Source: Acidobacteriota bacterium
Lineage (GTDB): Bacteria > Acidobacteriota > Terriglobia > Bryobacterales > Bryobacteraceae
Assembly: GCA_029776225.1 (NCBI GenBank)
Contig: JAKOTR010000011.1
Span: 310,001 to 374,000, forward strand
Reading direction: 5' to 3'
Length of the DNA stretch: 64,000 bases
Of the stretch, positions 44,119-51,641 are shown in pieces (position 1 is the first letter of the stretch; every line of letters starts with the position of its first letter). Under the pieces are notes generated by a model. That model was not told the DNA's origin. It saw only the letters and a list, made by a program, of their open reading frames with translations, and searched no databases. The translations under genes were made by a program, and so were the position numbers.

Positions 44119-45035
44119 AGAATTCGTTTACCCATGGCCGACAGCACCAGCTCCACCGCGAGCGCCGCCGTGCGGTTCGCTTCGTCGAGGATCGGATTTA
44201 CCTCGACCACTTCCATCGAAAGGATCCGGTGCGTATCGCCCGCCATCTCCATTGCCAGGTGCGCCTCGCGATAGTTGAGTCCGCCGCGGACGGGCGTTCC
44301 CACTCCGGGCGCGTAATCCGGGTCCACCGAGTCCATGTCGAGCGAGACGTGGAAGCCCGCGGTGCCGTCGCACACGATTTCGAGCGCTTCCGCCATCACC
44401 GCCCGCATGCCCCGCTCGTCGATATCGCGCATCGTGAAGGCGCGCACGCCCGATTCCTTCACATGCGGCCTCTCCAGCGCGTCCACGTCGCGGACTCCCA
44501 CCAGCGCCACGTTCGCGGGATCGACCTTGGGAGCGAAACCGAACAGGTGCGTGAGCCGGCGCGGACCCAGTCCGATGGTGCACGCGAGCGGCATCCCGTG
44601 CACGTTGCCGCTGGGGCTCGTCTCTGGCGTGTTCATATCGGCGTGCGCGTCGATCCACAGCACCCCAAGCCGCTTCTTCGACCGCCGCAGCCGCTTGGCC
44701 ATTCCGCCGATCGTGCCGATTGCAACCGAATGATCGCCGCCCAACACCAGCGGCAGTTTGCCGGCTCCGGCGGCGGCGTCCACCGTTTCTCCCAGCCTCC
44801 GGCAGGCCTGCTCGATTTGGGGAAGAAAACGCGCGTTCTGCGAACCAACCGGCGCGCGCTCGGGCTGCTCGACCTCCACGTTGCCGAAATCCTTCACGCT
44901 GTAGCCGAGCTCTGCGAGCCGCTGCCCGAGATTGGCGAAGCGCATGGCCGAAACGCCCATGTCCACACCGCGCCGGCCTGCGCCGAGATCCACGGGCGCG
45001 CCGATCACGGCTATGCTGGATTTCGCCCGCGGCAT
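44115..45035 (-). CDS. rocF: arginase
   Basis: 306 residues. Hydrolyses arginine to ornithine and urea. Ureohydrolase manganese ligands are all present: [34 protein letters not shown], and [29 protein letters not shown]; the HGMPLA block marks arginase over agmatinase. Its stop overlaps the ddl start and its start abuts the asnS stop (45036). No urease gene is seen in the window. Confidence 0.93.
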   Translation of the reverse strand: MPRAKSSIAVIGAPVDLGAGRRGVDMGVSAMRFANLGQRLAELGYSVKDFGNVEVEQPERAPVGSQNARFLPQIEQACRRLGETVDAAAGAGKLPLVLGGDHSVAIGTIGGMAKRLRRSKKRLGVLWIDAHADMNTPETSPSGNVHGMPLACTIGLGPRRLTHLFGFAPKVDPANVALVGVRDVDALERPHVKESGVRAFTMRDIDERGMRAVMAEALEIVCDGTAGFHVSLDMDSVDPDYAPGVGTPVRGGLNYREAHLAMEMAGDTHRILSMEVVEVNPILDEANRTAALAVELVLSAMGKRIL

Positions 45036-46358
45036 CTAGGGTCTTGTCCGGTAAAGCATGCGGGGGAAAGCGATGGTCTCGCGCACGTGCTCAAGGCCGC
45101 ACAGCCACGCCACGCAGCGCTCGATGCCCATGCCGAAGCCGCCGTGCGGTACGGTGCCGTACTTCCGCAAATCGATGTACCAGCTAAACGCCTCTTTCGG
45201 CAGCCCGTGCTCTTCGATGCGGCGCAGCAGCAAATCGAGGTCGTGTATGCGCTGGCCGCCGCCGATGATCTCGCCGTATCCTTCCGGCGCGAGCACGTCC
45301 ACACCGAGGGCAACCTCCGGGCGCTCGGGATCGGGCTGCATGTAGAACGCCTTGACCGCGGAGGGGAACCGGTCCACCATCAGCGGGCGGTCGTGGGCTT
45401 CGCTCAGCAGGGTTTCGTCGGTGCCGCCGAAATCGCTGCCCCACTGGATATTGCTGCCTTTCGCTTGCAGTTCCCGCACCGCGTCGTCATAGGTAATGCG
45501 CGGGAAAGGCGCTTGGATGCATTCCAGCTTCGAGACGTCGCGCTCGAGTTCATTCAGTTCCTTGCGGCGGTTTTCGAGCACCCGCCCCACGACGTAGACG
45601 ACGAGCTCCTCGGCTACGCGCTTCACTTCCTCAAGATCGGCGTAAGCCATCTCCGGCTCCACCATCCAGAACTCGGTGAGGTGGCGCCGCGTTTTCGACC
45701 GCTCGGCGCGGAAAGTCGGCCCGAAACAGTAGACTTTTCCGAAAGCCATTGCCGCGGCTTCGGCATAGAGCTGGCCGGATTGCGTGAGATACACCTTCTC
45801 GTCGTCGAAGTAATTCACCTCGAACAACGTGGTGGTGCCTTCGCAGGCGCTCGGCGTAAAGATGGGCGTATCGATCAGCGTGAAGCCATGGGAATCGAAG
45901 TAGTCGCGCACCGCCCGGATCACTTCGTGGCGCACGCGCAGGATGGCGTGCTGGCGCCGGCTCCGCAGCCACAGGTGGCGGTGGTCCATCAGAAACTCGA
46001 TGCCGTGCTCCTTGGGAGTGATCGGGTATGGGTCTTCCACCGGCACGCGCTGGATCACCTCGACGTTTTCGATGTCCAGCTCGTAACCGCCCGGCGCCCG
46101 CTGCTCGGCGCGGACCTTGCCCGTTACGATGATCGACGACTCCTGCGTCAGGTCCTTGATCTGCTCGAACAGCTCTTCAGGCAGCGCGCTCTTCACCGCG
46201 ACGCACTGCATGATGCCGCTGCCGTCGCGCACCAGGGGGAACACGATCTTGCCCGACTTGCGCAGGTTATACAGCCAGCCGGCGATACGGACCTTCATGC
46301 CGACATGCCGGCCCGCATCGGCGATCGTAATGGTGGGAACGGTTTCGCCGGAACTCAT
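45036..46358 (-). CDS. asnS: asparaginyl-tRNA synthetase
   Basis: 440 residues. Class II enzyme: N-terminal OB fold ([26 protein letters not shown]), motif 2 [28 protein letters not shown], motif 3 [28 protein letters not shown]. The size and motif 2 fit AsnRS better than the larger bacterial AspRS. First of at least three co-directional genes (asnS, arginase, ddl) and adjacent to the sugar isomerase, whose stop lies 1 nt before this start (46359). Confidence 0.95.
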   Translation of the reverse strand: MSSGETVPTITIADAGRHVGMKVRIAGWLYNLRKSGKIVFPLVRDGSGIMQCVAVKSALPEELFEQIKDLTQESSIIVTGKVRAEQRAPGGYELDIENVEVIQRVPVEDPYPITPKEHGIEFLMDHRHLWLRSRRQHAILRVRHEVIRAVRDYFDSHGFTLIDTPIFTPSACEGTTTLFEVNYFDDEKVYLTQSGQLYAEAAAMAFGKVYCFGPTFRAERSKTRRHLTEFWMVEPEMAYADLEEVKRVAEELVVYVVGRVLENRRKELNELERDVSKLECIQAPFPRITYDDAVRELQAKGSNIQWGSDFGGTDETLLSEAHDRPLMVDRFPSAVKAFYMQPDPERPEVALGVDVLAPEGYGEIIGGGQRIHDLDLLLRRIEEHGLPKEAFSWYIDLRKYGTVPHGGFGMGIERCVAWLCGLEHVRETIAFPRMLYRTRP

Positions 46359-47186
46359 TTACAAATTCTCCAATCGTTCAAAGATCTGCAAGCAGGTCTC
46401 GAGCGGATTCTTAAGCTCGGGGTTCTCCTTCACCTCGAGCAGAAGCGGATACTGATCGGGCCGGGATCGCAGCAGATCCATCGTCTTCTTCCAGTCCACC
46501 GTGCCGCTGTCGACTGTCGGGAACAGGTGAGCGTCGTTGGTGCCGTCGTTGTCGTGGATATGGGTCGAGCGGATGCGGTCCTTCATCAGCTCAAAGGCGG
46601 CCTCCACGCCCTCGCACATGTGCGCGTGCCCGATGTCGAAGCAGATGCCGAGCGGCAGGTGTGTCTCATTCAGGAAATAGACGAGCCGTTCCGCGGTCGA
46701 GAGTTCGTTCGGTATGTTTTCCAGCAGCACCTCCACTCCGCGCTGTTTGGCGAAGACGTGCAGTTCGTCCAGCGACGAGAAAGCGGCATCGAGCTTCCGT
46801 TCGTCGAAAGGCTCTCCGCCCACCCCGACGTGCTGGATCAAATAGCGGAACGGAATGTGCTCGGCCAGGTCGATCGCCCGCTTGATCTCGTCCACCATCG
46901 CGATGCGCTTGGACTTCACCGGCTCGGTAATGGTGATGACCGCGTGCGGGCCCGACCGCCCCCACACGTCGTCGGTGTACATCGGCGCGTGCAGGGAGTG
47001 AAGCTGCAGCTCGGAATCGCGGAACCAGTGCTTGAGTTCGGTCACCTGGGCGCGGTTCGTGTAGTCGAGGTGCTGCTTGGCGCAGAAGATCTCGACCGCG
47101 GTGATGCCCGCGTTCTGGATCCTCTCCAGCCCGGCTGTGGTCAATCGATGGTTTACAAACAGGTGCGTGGATATGGCGTGAATCAT
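46359..47186 (-). CDS. sugar phosphate isomerase/epimerase-type TIM barrel protein
   Basis: 275 residues of the AP-endonuclease-2 (xylose-isomerase-like) barrel: ISTHLFVNHRLTTAGLERI, VEIFCAKQHLDYT, EVLLENIPNEL, LGICFDIGHAHMCEG (metal-binding His/Asp), STHIHDNDGTNDAHLFP and a final EVKENPEL. Metal-dependent isomerase or epimerase of an unidentified sugar. Directly upstream of asnS with 0-1 nt spacing, so co-transcribed. Confidence 0.88.
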   Translation of the reverse strand: MIHAISTHLFVNHRLTTAGLERIQNAGITAVEIFCAKQHLDYTNRAQVTELKHWFRDSELQLHSLHAPMYTDDVWGRSGPHAVITITEPVKSKRIAMVDEIKRAIDLAEHIPFRYLIQHVGVGGEPFDERKLDAAFSSLDELHVFAKQRGVEVLLENIPNELSTAERLVYFLNETHLPLGICFDIGHAHMCEGVEAAFELMKDRIRSTHIHDNDGTNDAHLFPTVDSGTVDWKKTMDLLRSRPDQYPLLLEVKENPELKNPLETCLQIFERLENL

Positions 47187-47308
47187 CCTATGCCGGCCTC
47201 AATATATAGAGTATCGGGTAGCCGTTAAGGATGGGAACGCGGCCGCTCCACCGGGCCGCACCTGAACGGCTTTGAAAAGAAGCATCTCGAACGATTTTAC
47301 CAACCGCC

Positions 47309-48022
47309 TCACGCTCCCTTCCGCCGCTTCCACTCGAACAGCGCGATGCCGGCCGCCACCGAGACATTCAGCGAAGAGATTTTGCCGGCCAGCGGGATCC
47401 GCACCAGGAAATCGCAATGCTTGCGGACCCCCTGGCGCACGCCTTTGCCCTCGCCGCCGAATACAAAGGCGGCGGGAGAGGCGTAGTCGATGCGGTCGTA
47501 GGTTTCCTGGCCGCGCTCGTCGAATCCGTAGATCCAGAAGCCGAGCCGCTTGAGTTGTTCGAGCGCCTGGGTGAGGTTGCCCACGCGGGCGACCGGCAGG
47601 TATTCGAGCGCGCCCGCGGCGGCCTTGGCCACAGTCTCGGTCAGCCCGACAGCGCGGCGTTCGGGAACCACCACCGCGCTGGCCCCGGCCGCGTGCGCCG
47701 TCCGGATGATCGCGCCGAGATTGTGCGGGTCTTCCACGCCGTCGAGAACCACCAGGAGCTGCGCGCCTCTGGCAGCCTCGTCGAGCGTGACGAACCCGTG
47801 GGCCGCGCCCAAGGCCGCGACGCCCTGGTGCGCCGCGCCGCCCGCCAGCCGGTCCAGCGCCTCGCGCGGCTCGAAGCGCACCGGCACGGAAAGCTCGCGG
47901 CACAGCTCGATGATTTGTTGAATGCGCGGCCCGGACAGGCCTTTGGCAATGACGACGCGGGTCAGAGGGCGGCGGGCGCGAAGCGCCTCCAGGACGGGAT
48001 GAATGCCAATGCGAGCGGGCAC
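47309..48022 (-). CDS. rlmB: 23S rRNA (guanosine-2'-O)-methyltransferase RlmB-type SpoU/TrmH family
   Basis: 237 residues. N-terminal substrate-binding subdomain (GIHPVLEALRARRPLTRVVIAKG, GAAHQGVAALG) and SPOUT catalytic domain with motif 1 LDGVEDPHNLGAIIRTAHAAGA, motif 2 FVFGGEGKGVRQGV and motif 3 IPLAGKISSLNVSVAAGIALFEW, the trefoil-knot signature. Methylates a guanosine ribose in 23S rRNA, most likely G2251. Monocistronic on the minus strand; 122 nt without features separate it from the isomerase gene. Confidence 0.92.
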   Translation of the reverse strand: MPARIGIHPVLEALRARRPLTRVVIAKGLSGPRIQQIIELCRELSVPVRFEPREALDRLAGGAAHQGVAALGAAHGFVTLDEAARGAQLLVVLDGVEDPHNLGAIIRTAHAAGASAVVVPERRAVGLTETVAKAAAGALEYLPVARVGNLTQALEQLKRLGFWIYGFDERGQETYDRIDYASPAAFVFGGEGKGVRQGVRKHCDFLVRIPLAGKISSLNVSVAAGIALFEWKRRKGA

Positions 48023-48297
48023 CTAACCATCATGCACAAAAGTAGTCAGCCTGATGTGGCGCCCTCTTTCAAAAGGAAGGGGGCTGTGGGCCGTCGATGT
48101 CCTCCATGAGCGATTCCGGCCCACAACCCAGGGTCGAATATTGACTCCACCTTAGAGCAAGGCCGATCGGAAATCGCCGCTGCGGGTCCGCAAGTTTTTG
48201 AAACAATTGGATAAAAAAACCTGGAAATGGCGTTACCGCATCTCCCACGCCGATTCCCTCGCTCGAAAAAGTGGAGGCGTGCGGGGAGACGTGCTGC

Positions 48298-48324
48298 GGC
48301 GCGCCCGACTTCGTCGGGCGCGCC
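48298..48324. repeat. 12-bp perfect inverted repeat
   Basis: GGCGCGCCCGAC-TTC-GTCGGGCGCGCC: 12-bp stem, 3-nt loop, no T-run after it on either strand. It lies 4 nt before the first CRISPR-like unit. Very stable as RNA; could be a transcription-blocking or processing structure. Confidence 0.6.
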
Positions 48325-48327
48325 TGG

Positions 48328-48435
48328 CACTCAATGGGGCCGCGACCGAGTGATCGCGGAAATGTTCGTTTATTTTCAAAAGTTTACGTTTGAGTAAACT
48401 CTTCAATGGGGCGGATGCGCTGGCAGTCTCACTTC
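48328..48435 (+). CRISPR. candidate two-repeat CRISPR remnant (36-nt repeat, 36-nt spacer)
   Basis: First unit 48328-48363 reads ...TCAATGGGGCCGCGA, an 8-nt loop, then TCGCGGAAAT: a 6-bp dyad CCGCGA/TCGCGG (48340-48345, 48354-48359) between a TCAATGGGGCC start and a GGAAAT end, a form seen in many 36-nt CRISPR repeats. Exactly 72 nt later (48403) TCAATGGGGC recurs, preceded by CT as in the usual CTTCAATG; the rest of that copy (to 48435) is degenerate, as terminal repeats often are. The 36-nt spacer is AT-rich. It lies 250 bp before the cas genes. Only ten bases are shared, so chance is not excluded. Confidence 0.4.
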
Positions 48436-48531
48436 CCGTCTCATCCGACTCCGTTAGTATATTTAAACTCCATTCGTATAGTCAAATGTAAAAAACATTG
48501 ACCAGCAGCAAGTCTCATGCTTAAATAAGAA

Positions 48532-48566
48532 ACGCGCTCGAACGGCGGCAATCCGTTCGAGCGCGT
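48532..48566. repeat. 14-bp perfect hairpin upstream of the Cas2-like gene
   Basis: ACGCGCTCGAACGG-CGGCAAT-CCGTTCGAGCGCGT, a perfect 14-bp stem with a 7-nt loop. No T-tract follows on the plus strand (TAACAACC), and A-rich sequence precedes it, so on the minus strand it would be followed by TTTCTTATTT and could terminate leftward transcription. It may equally be an operator or RNA element of the cas transcript. Confidence 0.6.
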
Positions 48567-48685
48567 AACAACCGCTTGTCCGCAGGCGCAGACTCGCAGT
48601 TTGCTGTCCACCCTGAGCATAACATAGCTCGGGGCCACCCGGGCTGCGCCTCCGACGAGCGTAATCAACACACTCAGGAGGAAGT

Positions 48686-48919
48686 ATGCGCGATCTCATC
48701 ATCGCGTACGATCTGGTGTCAAACACATCAGACTACGACTACGCACGGTTTTTTGAGTTCCTGCACAAGCTGGGAGCTCATCCGCTCAACGGCAGCGTGT
48801 GGCTGCTGAAGAATACCTCTTACGCGATCGGGTTACTGCATGCCGAACTCACAAATTTACTTAGTCCCAGAGATCACTTGCTCGTGGCTCTCATCAATGG
48901 AGTAGTCTCGACAAAATAG
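48686..48919 (+). CDS. Cas2-fold (SinR-like) small protein beside the cas operon
   Basis: 77 residues with AGGAGG before the ATG. LIIAYDLVSNTSDYDYARFF (beta-1 with the Asp of the Cas2/VapD ferredoxin fold), LHKLGAHPLNGSVWLLKNTS, a helix LLHAELTNLLS and PRDHLLVALING as last strand. The Tyr-Asp-Leu and DY positions match the stand-alone Cas2-like family often called SinR, rather than adaptation Cas2, which carries a longer C-terminus for dimer swapping. Related proteins are metal-dependent nucleases or toxins. No cas1 is nearby. 64 nt before csb1. Confidence 0.7.
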   Translation: MRDLIIAYDLVSNTSDYDYARFFEFLHKLGAHPLNGSVWLLKNTSYAIGLLHAELTNLLSPRDHLLVALINGVVSTK

Positions 48920-48934
48920 CTGCTAACTTTAGGA

Positions 48935-48965
48935 GTACACTTTCGGCGGAGATGTGATAGTGTAC
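48935..48965 (+). promoter_or_regulatory. inverted repeat just before csb1
   Basis: GTACACT (48935-48941) and AGTGTAC (48959-48965) form a 7-bp dyad with a 17-bp spacer, 18 nt before the csb1 ATG. The arms occupy the places where -35 and -10 elements of a csb1 promoter would be expected, suggesting a repressor or activator site controlling the cas operon. Confidence 0.5.
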
Positions 48966-48983
48966 CCAGTCAAGGAGTAGATC

Positions 48984-50198
48984 ATGATTTTACAGCTCGA
49001 TACTCTTCAACATGCTCTTGAGAACGATGCCGCGCTTCGACGCAGAAGGCGGCTGCAACCTGCCGAAGGACAAGGCGCAAAAATCTTCCCCCCTACTTAC
49101 CCCGGACCGGAAAAGAACGACCCGCCGCGGCATGTCTTTGAGCGGCGGCGCATCAATGGCGAAGAAGTCTGGTGCGTACTAGTCGATTCAGTACAATCAC
49201 AAGCCAATCGCGCGGAAGAGTACCTGCTCGAAGCGGCTCGCCAAAAACTAATTGAACTACCTTACGTTTCCGTCGATTTCTCGGATGCGAAACTGGACGG
49301 GTTGACGGAAATTACCTCGCTGGAAGCGCCGCACAGGCTGTTCGACGCCATTCTGCGCGACAGCGAATTATGCGGCGTACCATTTATGAAGTCCGACGTG
49401 GGCAGGGCTTTGATCGCTGCCAAGGCGTCGGACGCGAGCGCGATATTCGAGCTTTCACCGACAGCGCTCTTGTTCGGCGTCTGGAACTCCACGGGTGAGG
49501 GCGGCGGACTGGGCGCAAAATTCCCGCGTTGCTTCGTGAGCGAGCTGATTGGCGTGAATGTGCCCACAGAACAAAACGGTGGCGATGTCGTTAGCGCGGC
49601 GCGGCGCACCGGCAGCCGCATCGACCCGCTCGGCGTGCTTCGCGGCGTGGCGGTGTACAAGTCCAAGGAAGGCTGGGACGTGGAGGCGGAGAACGCCGGA
49701 AGGGGCGCCAAGAAGGTCAGGCCATCCGAGATTAATCACGGTAATATCGCGCCCACGGTTGACAAGCTTGGTGTTACTTGCGACTACATTGAACAAACTT
49801 CTGTGGTCACACTGGCGGGTTTGCGCCGTCTGCGGTTCGGCAACAGTGAGCGGACCCTGGCGGCGCGGTCGCTGCTGGCGGCGCTCGGTCTGGTCGCAAT
49901 GCTGGAGCAGGACGCCAGAGGATATGCGCTGCGCTCGCGGTGCGATCTCGTTTGCGACGGGCCGGCGCCCTTGCAATTGGTGAAGTTTGACGGCTCGACG
50001 GAAGACATCGAACTTGACCTCGCGGCGGCGCGCGCTCTGTATGCCGAGTGCGTCGCGGCCGTTCGCAATGCGGGATTCACGTTTTCGAGCACACCCCTGG
50101 TGCTGAAGCCGCAGGCCAAGCTGATCGCGATCGTCGAGAAGAGCCGCGAGCTGGCATTGGCAGGCGAAGGAGGCGAGGCAGCCGAAACAGGAGCCTGA
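48984..50198 (+). CDS. csb1: type I-G CRISPR-associated Csb1 (Cas7, backbone subunit)
   Basis: 404 residues of the GSU0053 family: RLQPAEGQGAKIFPPTYPGP near the N-terminus, WCVLVDSVQSQANRAEEYLLEA, LEAPHRLFDAILRDSE, ALLFGVWNSTGEGGGLGAKFPRC, VGV-type NVPTEQNGGDVVSAARRTGSRIDPLG. These proteins are the repeated Cas7-type RNA-binding subunit of the I-G (former I-U) Cascade. Ribosome-binding AAGGAG precedes the ATG. Only 3 nt separate it from csb2. The C-terminus (KPQAKLIAIVEKSREL) is helical. Confidence 0.92.
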   Translation: MILQLDTLQHALENDAALRRRRRLQPAEGQGAKIFPPTYPGPEKNDPPRHVFERRRINGEEVWCVLVDSVQSQANRAEEYLLEAARQKLIELPYVSVDFSDAKLDGLTEITSLEAPHRLFDAILRDSELCGVPFMKSDVGRALIAAKASDASAIFELSPTALLFGVWNSTGEGGGLGAKFPRCFVSELIGVNVPTEQNGGDVVSAARRTGSRIDPLGVLRGVAVYKSKEGWDVEAENAGRGAKKVRPSEINHGNIAPTVDKLGVTCDYIEQTSVVTLAGLRRLRFGNSERTLAARSLLAALGLVAMLEQDARGYALRSRCDLVCDGPAPLQLVKFDGSTEDIELDLAAARALYAECVAAVRNAGFTFSSTPLVLKPQAKLIAIVEKSRELALAGEGGEAAETGA

Positions 50199-50201
50199 CC
50201 G

Positions 50202-51641
50202 ATGCTGACCCTGGAAATCGAGTACCTCACCGGGGTGTGCTTCGCCGCAAAATCCGGACAGAACCCCACGGAAGAGCCGGACTGGCCCCCGCAGCCGGAT
50301 CGTGTCTTTTCGGCGCTGGTGGCAGCGTGGGGGACGCGAGGCGAGCAGCCGCAGGAAAGGGCGGCGCTCGAATGGCTGGAGCGGCAGCCCCCTCCTATGA
50401 TTGAAGCAAGCGAGGCCGAAAAGCGCCGCATCGGCATCGCATACGTTCCTCCCGGAGATTCAAGCGCGCTGCCAGAACACCGCCGCAGGCAGCCTCGGAT
50501 GTTTCCGGCGGCCATTCCCTACCGGCCGGTTGTGCGTTTGAACTGGAGCATTCAGCCCGAAAAAGAGACTTTCGACGCCCTTCAGGCCCTTGCGCGAGAC
50601 ACCGCATATCTCGGACACTCGGCGTCGGTGGTTCGCTGCCGGTTTGCCCTCGACGCGCCCCCAGAGGCCGGATTGTGGAGGCGCCCGCCGAGCCGCCGCG
50701 TCTATCCGGGCAGGCTGGCGGAGCTCGAACATTACTACCGGCAGGGCGAGCGTCCTCTAGTGGGCGAGCCTGTCGCGGCGCCGCCTGAAGAACCACAAGA
50801 ACTGCCTCAAAGTATCTTTTCCGATCAGTGGATCGTGCTCGAAGACAGTGGCGGCCAAACCCCGGATCTGCGCGCGATCGCTGCGGTTGCGCGCCGCCTT
50901 CGCGACGCTCTGATGAGCCGGTACGGAGAGGTGGGCCTGGCCGTGCCCGAGCTGATCTCCGGGCATCATCCGGACGGCACGCCGGTTAACTTCCCGCACA
51001 TGGCGATCGTGCCGCTCGCTGATGTCGGCTCGCAGTACTCCGAAGGCCGGCTCATGGGACTTGCCATCGTTTTCCCGCGCGATACCGATCATGAGCGGCG
51101 AAAAGCCGAGCGCGACTGGCTGGCGGGATTGGATGATCCTTCGGGCCTGACCGAGCAGTGGCGCACGTTTGACAGTCTGCTCAGTGCAGTCGGCGAACTG
51201 AAGCTCGGCAGCCTGGGCGTCTGGTCGATCAGCCGCACCTTGACACCTTCAAAGTGGAGCTTGCAGCCCGGGAGATATGCGCGCCCCGCGAGGCGCTGGG
51301 CATCCGTCACTCCAATCGTGCTCGACAGGTTCCCGAAGGCGAAAGACCTGATTGAGCGCGACGCCGAAATGGCGGCGATCATTGCTTCCTCGTGCCAGAA
51401 CATCGGTTTGCCGGCGCCGCGAGCAGTGAGGCTCTACAAGCACGCTGCAATCCGAGGAGCGCCTTCCGCATATCCCTCGGGAAAGGCGCCGGAGTGGACT
51501 GGCTGGACGCTGCCGGGATTCCTCAGCAAGCGAATGCTGACGCACGCTGTTATCGAGTTCTCGGAACCGGTGTGCGGTCCGGTGATACTCGGCGCGGGCC
51601 GCTACTCGGGACTTGGCCTTTGCATAGGAGAACAGGCATGA
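50202..51641 (+). CDS. csb2: type I-G CRISPR-associated Csb2 (Cas5-Cas6 fusion)
   Basis: 479 residues of the GSU0054 family. N-terminal Cas5-like RAMP part begins LTLEIEYLTGVCFAAKSG and DWPPQPDRVFSALVAAWG, the hallmark WPP.P.R.F.ALVAA; C-terminal Cas6-like part ends CGPVILGAGRYSGLGLC, the glycine-rich RAMP loop. In I-G systems this one protein both caps the crRNA 5' end and processes the repeat. The catalytic His cannot be named with certainty (candidates in YKHAAIRG and MLTHAVIEF). Stop overlaps the cas3 start as ATGA. Confidence 0.92.
   Translation: MLTLEIEYLTGVCFAAKSGQNPTEEPDWPPQPDRVFSALVAAWGTRGEQPQERAALEWLERQPPPMIEASEAEKRRIGIAYVPPGDSSALPEHRRRQPRMFPAAIPYRPVVRLNWSIQPEKETFDALQALARDTAYLGHSASVVRCRFALDAPPEAGLWRRPPSRRVYPGRLAELEHYYRQGERPLVGEPVAAPPEEPQELPQSIFSDQWIVLEDSGGQTPDLRAIAAVARRLRDALMSRYGEVGLAVPELISGHHPDGTPVNFPHMAIVPLADVGSQYSEGRLMGLAIVFPRDTDHERRKAERDWLAGLDDPSGLTEQWRTFDSLLSAVGELKLGSLGVWSISRTLTPSKWSLQPGRYARPARRWASVTPIVLDRFPKAKDLIERDAEMAAIIASSCQNIGLPAPRAVRLYKHAAIRGAPSAYPSGKAPEWTGWTLPGFLSKRMLTHAVIEFSEPVCGPVILGAGRYSGLGLCIGEQA

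Larger units (their letters stand above)
48023..48685. other. 663-bp intergenic region before the cas locus
   Basis: No protein gene. It is locally AT-rich from ~48360 to 48530, unlike the flanks, and holds three structured elements listed separately: a hairpin at 48298-48324, a repeat pair at 48328-48435 and a perfect hairpin at 48532-48566. It must also contain the rlmB promoter on the minus strand. A ribosome-binding AGGAGG lies just before the Cas2-like gene (48676-48681). Confidence 0.6.

Noticed and set aside
44229-47228. A 999-codon open frame on the plus strand
   Set aside because: It lies antisense to arginase, asnS and the sugar isomerase, which have complete catalytic motifs. Its translation is the Arg/His/Val-rich shadow typical of GC-rich antisense frames and shows no domain.
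48256-48291. A further CRISPR repeat one period upstream of the candidate pair
   Set aside because: No TCAATGGGG or GGAAA block at this position or at the next 72-nt steps on either side, so a longer array is not supported.
48381-48400. AGTTTAC-N6-GTAAACT as a separate operator
   Set aside because: Not listed on its own because it falls inside the spacer of the candidate CRISPR remnant; it is mentioned there as the main alternative reading.
51392-51637. An upstream extension of cas3
   Set aside because: It lies wholly within csb2 in another frame. The ATG at 51638 has a ribosome-binding site and an ATGA overlap and begins the family's N-terminus.
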